A program made the position numbers and the translations under genes. A DNA stretch of 64,000 nt from Takashimella koratensis (lineage: Eukaryota; Basidiomycota; Tremellomycetes; Trichosporonales; Tetragoniomycetaceae): positions 883,763 to 947,762 of the forward strand of contig BCKT01000001.1 of assembly GCA_003116875.1 (NCBI GenBank). The letters run 5' to 3'. Shown here piece after piece: positions 30,197-40,644 of this stretch; the first letter of the stretch is position 1; the number at the start of each line of letters is the position of its first letter. Under the pieces are notes generated by a model, which saw only the letters and a list, made by a program, of their open reading frames with translations, made no database searches and was not told where the DNA came from.

Positions 30197-31822
30197 TTAA
30201 ACACCCTCTGTAGCGTTGTCAGTCCTGTTCGAAGCTTACTGCGTACAGCAAACGTCTCTTCAGGGAATGGTAGACAGTGGATTTGGAGTAGGAGAGAGTG
30301 GGTCAGCATTCTACTCACGGGTAAGGGCGGTGTTGAAGCGGTTGACCTTGGACGAAGCGGAGAGGTCGACTACAAGGGGTTAGCGAGATAATCAAAGGAC
30401 GAGAGTAGTCAAGTAGGGTAGGGCTAGACTTACTGGTCTTGTCTCCAAAGTCGACAATGAGACCGCCGATGATGCTGGGGTTGACCTGTGGGTTGTCAGC
30501 AGGGTTCTACCTTGAGTCATGTCGAATCTCGACTCCTCCTCCTCCACCGAGTATCTTCCGTTCCTTCCCTCTGGACAGATTCGCCAGGCAGTCTACCCTC
30601 TTCGTGTCTACCCTGACCTTCCTCTTCGCACAACTAGCCTCCACTTCCAACTATTATGACCAGCTATCACGGCCGCTTCCGCCTCCGCCTTCGGCGTCGG
30701 CGTCGGCGTCGTGCACTCACGCGGTTGGTAAACTTGAGCGTCTTGCCCTCAGACACGCTGGTGCCCTTGAGGGCCTTCTCGAGCCTGCTCATAGCCTTCG
30801 AGTCGAGGGGTTCGGCCGAAGTGACGATAACCTCGAGTTCACCACGGTAAGCGGCGATGAGGGAGTTGAAGTCCTCAAAGACCTTGGGAGCGGCAGAGAG
30901 GCGGCCGTTCTCGGAGAGGACAGAGAGGAGGTTGAGGAGGATAGGAGAGGAGTTGGAAGGGACCAAAGTAGGGAGAACCTTGGCCCGCTCAGAGGCGGAG
31001 AGAGTAGGGTTCTCTGTAAAGGTGTTAGCTAGCTGCAGGATGATATTCGGCAAGCGCCCACTCGTCCGCCTCGATCATTCTAGCCCGTCACCCATCATCT
31101 CGACATCATTTCTGAGGCCTCTCTCATCGACTCTTAGGTCCCTCATCGACTCTTGAAGCGAGCACCCTGCTGGCAAATCCCTTACACCATTTCCTTCACC
31201 TCCCTCAAAGCGCACGACATTCAACCCTCCACTCTCCACTTGAAAGCCCAATCTCAACTCACGGATGAACGCAGCGACCTTGGCGTCTTCCTTGATCGAC
31301 TTGTCAAACGTCTCGATATCCTTGGCGAGGGACTCGAGGTCCTTGGACGATTTTTTAAGCGCAGCGAGGTAAGTCGAGGTCGCGTAAGTGCCGGTGAGCG
31401 AGTTGAGCTGGATCGGAGCCTGGGAAGGGTTAGCGTGAGTGATTGGGTACAGGAAAAAGCACGTGGGGGATAGTTTGAAGAGTAGAAAGACTTCAAGCCG
31501 TCGAATGGATATTGTCCTTCACCGAACTCGAGCAGCGGCCCACACTGCTGCTTCGACACATGTCACCGGTGTCCTCCTCCCTCTCCTGCCCTCTTCTCAG
31601 CTGTGACAGACGACGACTACGCCGACGTCACACTACGCCCTCGACATCTCACGCTCTTCGTCCTTGGCCTTGGCCTCTTCCCCGACTCATCTCTCTTCCA
31701 CTTGCCGCTCCCTTTTCTTTTCTCTCCCTTGACTCGCCGCGTGGTAGACTAACCTTGACGGACGAGGTCGAGGCGGTGGCGTAACCCCTGCGGAGGAGGG
31801 TGCGTGCGACGGCGGAGGACAT
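30197..31822 (-). CDS. ATP5: Mitochondrial ATP synthase OSCP (subunit 5)
   Basis: Six exons: 31822-31754, 31419-31263, 31013-30721, 30485-30434, 30369-30319, 30207-30197, closing to 210 residues (yeast Atp5 212). The N-terminus MSSAVARTLLRRGYATAST is a mitochondrial presequence. The mature part has OSCP landmarks: PIQLNSLTGTYATSTYLAA, NPTLSASERAKVLPTLV, ILLNLLSVLSENGRL, and the C-terminal VNPSIIGGLIVDFGDKTIDL. OSCP couples the F1 head to the peripheral stalk of the F1Fo ATP synthase in the inner membrane. Intron 1 is long (334 nt) for this genome. The last exon carries only 11 nt (Gln-Gly-Val-stop). It is divergently transcribed from HAP2. Confidence 0.96.
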
Positions 31823-32234
31823 GGTGAGGTTGGGTAGGAGTAGGGGGTGGGAGGGGTGAGGGGTGAGGAGAGGGGAGTAGAGGGTAGAGGTGGAGATGGA
31901 TGCGGACGGGTTGAAGATGAGCACTGGCTGGCGTGCTTGGTGCTGGTACTGGCTGGTGTCTAGTGCTGCTGGCTGGGGCCTACGCTGGCTACAGTGGCAG
32001 ACGGCACCCGATGTGTTAATCCCGCCGGCCTGGGCGATATGTCCGAGTGTGGCACATGAGATGCACCTAGACTCGCCGCGATGGCCCGAGTCCGAGGACG
32101 GCCCAAAATTGTCTTTGCGTGTGGGCGAGGCAGCCAGGGTGTAGACAGGGGTACAAGGGACAGGAGCTAGGGGAGAATTTTTGGGTGACGGGCCAACGGG
32201 TCAATCGACCCATACTGGGCACGGTCTGCTTGTG

Positions 32235-32260
32235 TATGTATGTGTGTGTGTGTGTGTGTA
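32235..32260. repeat. TG dinucleotide microsatellite
   Basis: A tgtatgta lead-in followed by an uninterrupted run of about nine TG units, located in the ATP5/HAP2 spacer. Confidence 0.9.
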
Positions 32261-32329
32261 CAAGTCGGCGACTAGGGATTGGGATTTTTGCTGATCACGA
32301 ATCCATTCACTCGCATCCATTGCTACATC

Positions 32330-32400
32330 CCTTCTCTCATCCCTCATCACCCATCGCTCATCACCCATTGCCCATTGCTCATCGCCCATTGCTCATCCCA
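32330..32400. repeat. Degenerate short tandem repeat of catcaccca/ttgctcatc units
   Basis: Several imperfect copies of a roughly 14-15 bp unit (variants of ctcatcacccattgc) occur in tandem. They lie in the leader region of HAP2 and are noncoding. Confidence 0.75.
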
Positions 32401-32646
32401 CTTCTCATCCACACCTTCTTTCGACACACGACGACCCTCGGTTCACTCGCCTAGTCGTCTCATCGCTCTCTTGCGTCTTGGCAATATCCCATCTCCTCCA
32501 CCGCCCGCGTCAACTACCTCCGCACACTGCCCACCATCCTTTCCTGATCACTCCTCATCACATCTCTCTTCCCTCTTCCATCACATCCGCCACCTACTCA
32601 CACCTTTTCTCCTCTTCCCTCCCCACCCCACTCCAACACCACCACG

Positions 32647-33838
32647 ATGAACTCGATCCACCCGCTCATGTCCGTCATGCCTAACGGGTCCTACGACCAC
32701 TCTGCTGCTGCTGCCGCCGCTGCGGCAGGTCTCTCCCGCCCCTCATCATCCTACGACTACCCACATCACGCTCAACACTCGCACAGCCATCACGGGCGTA
32801 CCGAGCACGGGTCCAGCCACGATCAGCAGCAACAACAGCAGCACGAGTCCACTCACTCTCATGCCAACGGGAGTAGTAACGGTCCTGCCGGGATGGATTT
32901 TGCCTACGCTTCTTACGGCGACGACCTGGGTTCCTTTGCGATGCACCCTTACTCGCGATCAGGCCAACCTTCATCCTCTTCCCTCCACAACGCCGCTTAC
33001 TCTCACTCGCACCACGCCCCCTCCCACTCTCGATACCTCGACCTCGACCCCTCGATCAACCGAGAATCGCGCTACCTCGAGCTCGACATGCCGTCTGCCT
33101 CTGCCCCACACGCCCACGGTCACGTACACCACCACGCCCACGCCCATCACACGGGATACCCCTTGTATGGTGACGCTGCCTCGGCTTCAGGGTCGGGCTC
33201 GGCCGCTCCAGGTCTCAGCAACGGCTCAGAGAACGACCACTCCCCTTCGTCAGGCTCGGTACCAAGGGACGACGACCTCCCGTACCCGCGTGCGGCGATG
33301 AACGGCGCTGCGGCCCTCGCTGCCGGTCTCGACGGGTACGTCGACGACGTTCCGGATTTGATCAAGCTCGAGGCCGCTGGAGGCATGGGTATGGGTCTGG
33401 GCGGGGATGGGATCGATGCCGGGATCGATGATCAGGGAGACGGGGAAATGGATATGGAGGAACCATTATACGTCAACGCAAAGCAGTACCATCGGATTTT
33501 GAAGAGGCGTATCGCTCGTGCCCGTTTGGAAGAACTCAACCGTCTTGTTCGATCAAGAAAGGTGAGTAGACTCACTCGCGCCCTTCCTCTTCATGTGGTC
33601 TTTGATCCCACGCATCTACTGACAAGCCCAGCCGTACTTGCACGAATCTCGACACAGGCACGCTTGTTCTCGCCCGCGCGGCAAAGGTGGGCGTTTCCTC
33701 ACTGCGGACGAGATTGAGGCTTTGCGTCAGGAGGAGTTTGCCAAGGGGAGTAGCGACGCGGCTGCTGCCACTGCGGACGGGGCCAACAGTGGCGAGGCGT
33801 CGACTGCGGCGTCCGTTTCCGAGTCGGAACAGGCATAG
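32647..33838 (+). CDS. HAP2: CCAAT-binding factor subunit Hap2 / NF-YA
   Basis: Two exons, 32647-33561 and 33632-33838, closing to 373 residues. The conserved NF-YA core is split by the intron. The subunit-association helix reads EPLYVNAKQYHRILKRRIAR and ARLEELNRLVRSRK; the DNA-binding part reads PYLHESRHRHA, then RPRGKGGRF, as required to contact CCAAT. The N-terminal 270 residues are low-complexity with poly-Ala, His/Ser and Gln runs, probably activation or regulatory sequence. The C-terminal tail is Ala/Ser/Glu-rich. Hap2 binds the Hap3/Hap5 histone-fold dimer and, in fungi, regulates respiratory and iron-dependent genes. A CS replaces the usual MR/NR just before RPRG, a minor change. It is divergent to ATP5. 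Confidence 0.96.
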
Positions 33839-34481
33839 CGCGTACCACAGCTTGGTCTCTCGCCTCAACTAGCCTTCTTGTTCCGCTACCCTGTTCAAAC
33901 TTGGGATATAAGGTACTTGAGCCACGGACTCTGTCAACGTCTTAGTCAAGCAAGACTTTTACTTTCACCTCGGCATAGATACTTCTTTCAATCCTATTCA
34001 TAACCTCTGGTCGTGTTTTGTTGTGTCTCTAGTCTCACGTTCAGACGACAGTACGATACCTCTCTCTTCTAATCCCTCTACCCCTCCTCTATCGACATCC
34101 TCCCTTGATCTCGCTTCTGTTCTCTACCCGCCCTCTCCCTCCGCAGTGTACCATTCCCAGGCTTTGACATAGATTTGACCCTTCTCCCTTCTTCCTTCTT
34201 TCTTCAAGTCTCTCCTTCTGTCACTCTTCCGGATCTCTCTGCATGTCCGTATCGGACGGACCGTCTCCTACTTGTCGTGTGCATCGTATCGTAGTGTTCT
34301 AGATCTTCTCCAGGGGGTTAAAACGATGAGGTGCATGCAATCGATACAATGGTATTCTAGAACTAGAGAGTGGACGAATCAGGTTTGAAGACGTGTTATC
34401 AGATCCATACCCAGGCACGCTGACCGACTGGTTGGCGCCTTTGCTCATTCATTGGTCGATTCGGTCCTCTGTCTATTGACC
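33839..34481. other. 3' flank of HAP2 and upstream region of the MAK32-like gene
   Basis: A pyrimidine-rich 0.64-kb spacer between two genes transcribed in the same direction. No coding signal. Confidence 0.5.
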
Positions 34482-36451
34482 ATGGAACCCACCAATCCCG
34501 TCGTCGCCCGGTCTCCCTCTCAAATGTGTACTCAATCCGACCTTGGGGCTCTTGGACACACCTCTACCTCATCCCTTGACGTCGCCACGATGGACCCCAC
34601 AAACCCTACCACCGACACCGGACCTTCAGTGGCAACCCTCGGTAAGCCCCAACCCAGCCCCTTGCTGTATCCCACTGACTCGTTCCTCTCCTCGTTCGTA
34701 GAGTCATTCATCATCGACACATTTACCACTGTCATCGATGGTCTCGAGCAGCCCGACGGTCGAGCAGACCAGGTAAGCAAGTTTCTCGCCTCTCGTCCCT
34801 AGCCCTTGTCCCTAGCCTACCGCGTCTTCATGCCTCTTTCAACTCGAAGTTTGAGCTCACGCTGCCCCCTCTTCTACCTGCCCAGATCGGCGGCGCTGGG
34901 ACTTACGGTACGTTGACCTAACCCCTTTGCCTATCTTCGTTCCAACTGGCCTGGGCTAACCGCCGCAGCAATCATCGGCGCACGGATCTTCCTACACCCG
35001 TCTCGACTAGTCATGTTCATCGACCACACGCCTTCCACCTTACCCGAAGCCGTGCGCGCGCAGCTTGATGTCTATGGGAAAGAGATGTGGAGTTATCGAA
35101 CTAGGGAAGATGGGTATGGGACTTGTCGAGGTTTGAATCGGTATGATGGAGAGAACAGGAGGTGAGTATGGATGTGGACCGGGGGTGTGGGTGTAGGTAA
35201 AGGGTGGAGCTTTGCGGGTTGTTGAGTCTGTTCCAACAAAGTGTAGAGAGCTCAGCTGATTCACCTAATTCACTACCTGACTCCTGTCGTTTGAACCTCC
35301 CTCGTTATCAGGTTCGAATACCTCGTCCCACCAGTCGAAGTCACGCCAAGCGACATTCTCAACCTCGATCGATCTCTCCTCTCATCTCTTCCCACACCTG
35401 CACCTACACCCCCGCCTCCAAGCTGGATACACCTCGTCTCTTACCCTCCTCGAGGCGAGTCGACCATAGCCGAGCTCAGGGACCTTGCAAGCAGCACCCG
35501 AGGCTGGGCGCCGGGCCTAGTTTGGGAACCTGAACCGGTACGTCTTGTTATCCCTCCTTTGCTGCATTTACATGTCTCTCGCCAAGTCTCTGGGCTTATC
35601 GTCATGAATGAGTGAGCTGATGGGTTCAGCCATGTACGGTCCCTGAGAACTTTGAAGCGATTGCTCGTATCATTCCTTACACAGATATCGTCAGGTTCGT
35701 CTCTGCTCTTTCGGGTCAACAATAATCTGTACTGACTCATACTCTCTTCCGCATCATACACACCTCCCCGACTTAGCCCTAACCACACCGAAGCCGCTTC
35801 CCTCTTCTCCATCCCCCTCCCGCCCGATGCCACAGACCTCTCTCCCTCCCTTCCCCTTCTAATCAGCGCTATCGAGTCCATAACCACCTCGCTCGTCGCT
35901 CTTCGGCCAAAGGTAGCTGCGATCGTCCGTGCTGGTTCGTTGGGTTGCTGTTATGCGCTCACTGCGGATCTCGACCGACCGCAACGAGGACCTGGAGTGG
36001 AGGGTACGGAAGGTATGAAAGAGGAGGGGGAACGAGGAGTCGAGGGAGAGGTAGCGGTGTATTGGTGTCCTGCCTATTGGGGTAAGACTGAGGATGAGAA
36101 AACTGAAGAAGGAAAAGTAGTTGATCCTACGGGAGGAGGTAACAGTTTCATGGGCGGTCTCATGGCAGCTTTCGCCCAGGGCAAATCAATCCACCAAGGT
36201 AAGTTGGAACTCGTGCACCGTGAGCAGGGACTGGTATTCATCTAATCGCTTTCTTGATGAATGGGGTTTCAATCACAGCCGTCGTGTGGGCCAACGTTGC
36301 TGCGAGCTTTGTGATCGAGCAAGACGGGTTACCGAGAGTGACCACGAACGTGGTGATGGAAGATGGACGGGAGGTAGAGTTTTGGAATGGGGAAGAACCG
36401 ATGAAGAGGGTAGAGAGGTTGACTCGACGTGCGGAACGATTGCGACGGTGA
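34482..36451 (+). CDS. MAK32: PfkB-family protein, Mak32-like
   Basis: Eight exons: 34482-34641, 34702-34772, 34886-34907, 34969-35161, 35312-35537, 35630-35694, 35777-36198, 36279-36451, giving 443 residues. The N-terminal FIIDTFTTVIDG and IGGAGTYAIIGARIFL segments replace the usual PfkB GGAxxN entry. Near the C-terminus VVDPTGGGNSFMGGLMAAFA occupies the place of the ribokinase DTxGAGD signature. In kinases the final Asp of GAGD is the catalytic base; here Asn stands in that position, which suggests an altered or lost kinase activity. In yeast, Mak32 is needed for maintenance of killer dsRNA particles; its biochemistry is unknown. The start chosen is the first ATG after the leader; an internal Met 37 codons downstream is an alternative. 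Confidence 0.88.
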
Positions 36452-36677
36452 TGGTGCTTGAGGGGTTTGGGAATATCTCGGTTTGAGCTGTAGAGTAGAT
36501 GTAGAACGCCTGTAGATGAGTATGCAAATCCCCCCACCCTTTGTTCCTTTAGATCCTTCTCGTGATCACCTTGCCCCCCGATCTAGTTCATGACGAATCT
36601 GCATGTGCATCTGTGGTGTTTGTATGTACACGAAAAAAGGGTTGACTTTTGCTCCTACTCTCCTTCTACCTTTCTAC

Positions 36678-38878
36678 TCATGCTTTGATTGCGCTACCCT
36701 TTCCAAGCTTGGCCTCGCGCATCGCATAGTCCTACATCCAATCAGCTTTCTCTCCCAATACCTTTCGATCTCGGACCCAGCCCTGTCACTCACCTTGGCG
36801 ACCAAATGACTCGTCTTCTCCACCAAACCCAACAACTTGCCTACGTCCCCACTCCATTCATTCAAGACTTCATTCACCCCCTTTCGTTTATGGAACGAAA
36901 CGATTCCCGCAGGTCGATCGATACGTGCCCAGACCGTCTTGTCAGTGACGAGTTTGCAGAGGACACGCTCGGTAGCGAGGATAGGCAGGTCGAGGAGCTC
37001 GGAGAGGCGAGTTAGGGTGATTCGGGAGTAATAAGCTGCCACGACGCGGATGTTCTAGAGCACATTGTGAGTATCCGACGTGAAACAGGCAGATGTGAGA
37101 GGACTACTTACGTGCTCAATGACTCGCTTGTGAAGAACGGCCCAACGGGCATCACCAGGGTTGGACGGAACATCATCCAGAACCGAAACAGACCTGGCGC
37201 TCGCGCTCTTGCTTACCGATCCACCAGCCTTGGTGTCCGCTTTGATCCCGAGCGTCGAGTTTGACGAGAACACAGGAGATTGACGCAAAGTCGGTCCGTA
37301 GAGCCCCTCGATCCCGGGCCACCTCATCAATTCTTTCGTCACAAAGCATTTCACAAGGTCGCTACAGTATCCCCATGTCAGCCTTCATTTTCTTCAAGGG
37401 AAAGAGGAGAAGAGAAAGTTACGTACTAGTGGAGAGGAGCTTTTTGCAACGCGTGATTGGCGTAGAGTTTGTGAAGCATGTCCGACTGCTCGTTGCTATA
37501 CGGTGCGAGAACAACGTAGATCATGATACTTTGAATCACCTGGGAGCTTTGAGCTTTTATCCTTGGCGATAAAAGAGGACAGAGAAGACCAACTCACCTC
37601 AAGCTCGCGCGCTTCGTCGGTTTTAACCTCCTCGGTATCCCAAACCTCCTGGTACGCGCTGCACGCTTCCAAAAAGTCATCATCCTGAAGCGCGAGCTGG
37701 ACAATGAGGTCGTAGTATCGCAACTTGAGGTCCTGGGGGATTACTTCAGCTGCGGTATTCTGACTGCAGTCATGTGACGACCGACTCACCGCGCTCTTCT
37801 CCTCTTTCAAGAAGACTCGGTTAATCTTCCTCGATCCAACTCGGACGCGGCTCCAATTCCCACGCAAGCTCTCGAGCCTCATCTGCTCGAGGATGCTACG
37901 ATCCGATTAGCACCAGTTACCACGCGCGATACAGCGACACGGTCGAGTGGTTTCTTGTAAATCTCCACTCACAACTCGGTCTTCTCGCGCTTGTCCATGC
38001 TGCTATATGTCTCGACCTGGATATCCGACATGAGGTCGGCGGCGGTGTCCCGGTGGTCTTTGGCAGTGACGGGTTCTCGTTTAGACGTGGTCCCGTCCTC
38101 TTTCGCGGTGCTCGTCGATGCGGCCGGAGCGGCAGCGGTTTCTTGAAATGTCAACACAAGCTCTCCACCAAGGGTGATCTTACCTGGGGCTTCGAGAGGG
38201 GCAGTCTCCGCGAGAACTTCATGGTACTCGGCGAGCGAGACGGTGAGTCGCGCCCTTGCGAGTTCGAGGTAGATCTATGGTCGCGGTACCAATCAACATA
38301 TGACATGAACAACATCCTTTCACTTCCAATATAACCCACCTTGCCCTCGGTGATATCCCGCAACGTCTGAAGGAGCTCCAACCATCTATCCTTGGCCCCA
38401 GCAGCCTTGAACTCCCCGGCGTCCTTGCGTTTCTTCAATTCAGGCAAGTAGGTCATCGCTTCGTCGACCATACGAACGACGGCTTCTTTCAACTGTCCGT
38501 GTTTCTTCGACATGAGTGTGAGTTGAGAGTTGAGAAGGTCGAGGGATTTGGATTCCCAGACGAGTCGAACGAGAAGGGTGAGGAGCGCAGCGGTAGATGG
38601 CATGTCGGAGGCCTGCAGGGTTGGTGAGGTTAGCAGGATTCTGGGCAAAGGATTTCTTGTCATAGACTGAAGTAGTACATACGTTACGAGTCTGCTTCTC
38701 GAGTGCAGAGATCTTGTCGACGGCCTCTTGCAGTTTCCCGCCCTTCAAGGTTGTCAGCGCCGGAACCACGTAGGTGCTCCATCAAAGCATGGCTTACCTT
38801 GGCGAGCTGCTCGACTTCCGGGGTCAGCGTCTTGACCTCTTCCGTATAGTCCTTCTCCTGTTTCCTCTGTAGCGACAT
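36678..38878 (-). CDS. RPN5: 26S proteasome lid subunit Rpn5
   Basis: Ten exons: 38878-38798, 38742-38683, 38612-38340, 38274-37973, 37895-37790, 37732-37598, 37539-37427, 37361-37112, 37054-36794, 36731-36678, closing to 544 residues (yeast 445). The N-terminus KDYTEEVKTLTPEVEQLA and helical repeats (DLKLRYYDLIVQLALQDDDF, YQEVWDT) fit Rpn5/PSMD12. The PCI winged-helix domain lies in exons 8-9 (YYSRITLTRLSELLDLP, then VWARIDRPAGIVSF). Rpn5 scaffolds the regulatory particle lid beside the deubiquitinase Rpn11. Extra length comes from a Thr/Ala/Lys-rich insertion in exon 4 (around ETAAAPAASTSTAKEDGT) and a Ser/Ala-rich loop in exon 8. Intron 3 has a GTGGGT donor; otherwise the structure is regular. 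Confidence 0.95.
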
Positions 38879-39015
38879 GGTGGGTGTTGTTGGGGTTGAT
38901 GGTATGGATGAAAGAGCAAGCAATCTCAAGTGACGCTGACGCTCACGCGTGCATCCACCAGCGGAAGCAAATGGAACCAGGACTCAATTCACTATTCATC
39001 ACAACTTTGCAGCAG
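38879..39015. other. Upstream region of RPN5
   Basis: Short spacer before RPN5 (minus strand). No assigned elements. Confidence 0.4.
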
Positions 39016-39529
39016 TCAGAATTTGCTATGGACAGTTGACTGCTCCTTGCCAGCATCTACACCTTTGTCTTCCTCCGTCTGTCCTTGTCCTGTGGCCACC
39101 TCTCCTCTCGCCGCTGCACCGCTCATATCGCCCTTGACTCTACATTTCATCAGCTTGACCACTCTGTTCATTCGATAGCAGCATGTAGCGTCTTGCTTAC
39201 CGACGCTAAAGTCGCTCGTCAGCTGCTGCGAACCAATGGGTCACGGAGGTAGGAATGAGCAGGGGAATCATTGGTGATTATGAGGAAGTCTTCACTCACT
39301 CCGAGACAGCAAAGCCAAGATGATGAACGGTCCAGTTGTGCCGAGGAGGAGAAGGACCAGACGGAGACTTCGTCTTCGGACCGACGGGAAGCTGCAGCTG
39401 ATCAAAGTCAGCGATGAGCAGAGGTTTTATGAAGGGCAAGGACGGGCAGAGAGGTGCAAGAGACGACTTTATGGGCAGACGGCGACTTAGTGGGCAAGCT
39501 AGAAGAACGATGTGTGGATACTCACGCAT
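39016..39529 (-). CDS. Possible small four-exon gene, uncertain
   Basis: A model of exons 39529-39526, 39397-39300, 39205-39201 (5 nt) and 39139-39016 closes to 76 residues with canonical donors (GTGAGT, GTGAGT, GTAAGC) and YAG acceptors. The product would start MPAASRRSEDEV and end in a hydrophilic acidic tail (VKGDMSGAAARGEV, then HSKF). The 5-nt exon and the one-codon first exon make it doubtful. In another frame exon 2 encodes a clear hydrophobic segment (RLVLLLLGTTGPFIILALLS), which may be the real coding frame of a small membrane protein under a different model. No family is recognised. Confidence 0.28.
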
Positions 39530-39946
39530 GACGACCAATGTTCGATAAATAGACGAGCGTGTGCGGGAGAGCGGTGCGTGAGTGAGACGGAGTGAGGTGA
39601 GAGTAAGACAAGAGGGGGGAGTGAGATGATGGGAAATGAGGATGCGGGCGAGGGCGGATTGATGGCTTCAAAGGGGCTAAAAGTCTACCATCAATCCTAG
39701 CATCAACGCGACTACGCAAAGGCATGCTGACTGATCCAGTACGCAGCACACGACATGCACTGCATTACTCGTGACTACTAAACTTGTTTGTCATTCATCC
39801 TTGATCAATTCATGCGTTGGTTTCAACCTAATTACTTCTTTTGCAAACCCACTAACACCCATGCTCTTCACCTCCGACCAAGGTGCAGAGTCCCTTTTGA
39901 GCGCTGAGAACCGTTCGACTTGCCCACTCGCATCCCGATTGGGCGC
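39530..39946. other. Spacer between the uncertain small gene and MGFF gene H
   Basis: A 0.4-kb region rich in gtgagt-like purine motifs near 39580-39640. Nothing supportable is coded. Confidence 0.4.
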
Positions 39947-40644
39947 TCACGAGACGTATACTCGAATGATGGCACCTTGCGAGTTCCTCACGGTGAGATA
40001 GAAAGCCGATTGACAAGTGATCAATGTTGGGCCGTTGGCCTCGATGATCTCAGGCGGTGACGAGACATCTCCTGGCAAACAAGCGGTGTAGAAATCCAGC
40101 GGTTCCTTGTAGTCCCTTGCACCACTCGACGTCGAGTCCGCGGATCCCTCATCCTCGTCCGAGAGGTCGCCCTTTTCGTTCCCGGGGGTAGAGGCGGTAC
40201 CTGGGCGAGGGACGAGACCGACTTCTTTACCCATGATAAGATCAACACGACCACCAATGTTGGTGACCTGGTTGGTGAGACCAAACTTCTTCAATCGCTT
40301 GGTGGAGTAGCTATCACCTTTGATCGACTCGGTGGTGGGCGAGTAGCCAGCGAACCCGGAACGAAGGGACTTGTATGAAGGTGGAGGGGTGGTTGAACCC
40401 GGTCGCCTAACTTTGAAGGACTGCTCGGAGCTCTCGTTGTCAATGCCCTTCTATGTAGTGTCAGCGTTAACACTGGACAACCGGGGTGGTCATAACGGCA
40501 ACGGCAAGGGTGAGGCGTAAAGCAGGTAGATGATTACCGAGGACTTGCAGCCTAAGACAGGTCACTCAGTCAACATGTGCACTTTCTGTACGAGCCTTTG
40601 ATCCAAACCGATCACTCACGAATCAAAGACTTGAAGAATCCCAT
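39947..40644 (-). CDS. MGFF protein H: predicted lipid-anchored small protein
   Basis: Exons 40644-40620 (25 nt), 40551-40538 (14 nt) and 40450-39947, closing to 180 residues. The N-terminus MGFFKSLIRCKSSKGIDN has Gly2 and Ser6 (a possible N-myristoylation site) and Cys10 (a possible palmitoylation site). The rest includes RRPGSTTPPPSYKSLRSGF, a segment LKKFGLTNQVTNIGGRVDLI, an acidic Ser-rich block (DLSDEDEGSADSTSSG) and a C-terminus suggesting a small beta fold (QSAFYLTVRNSQGAIIRVYV). It shares MGFF and the C-x-S-S-K-x-I-D-N pattern with gene I at 42.6 kb, so the two are likely paralogues. Exon 2 has a GTAATC donor, the weakest point of the model. The function is unknown. Confidence 0.7.

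Larger units (their letters stand above)
31823..32646. promoter_or_regulatory. Shared divergent region of ATP5 and HAP2
   Basis: 824 bp between two divergent start codons. It holds a TG dinucleotide run (32235-32260) and a degenerate tandem block of catcaccca/ttgctcatc units at about 32330-32400. The HAP2 side is a long C/T-rich leader. No CCAAT element was assigned with confidence. Confidence 0.5.
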
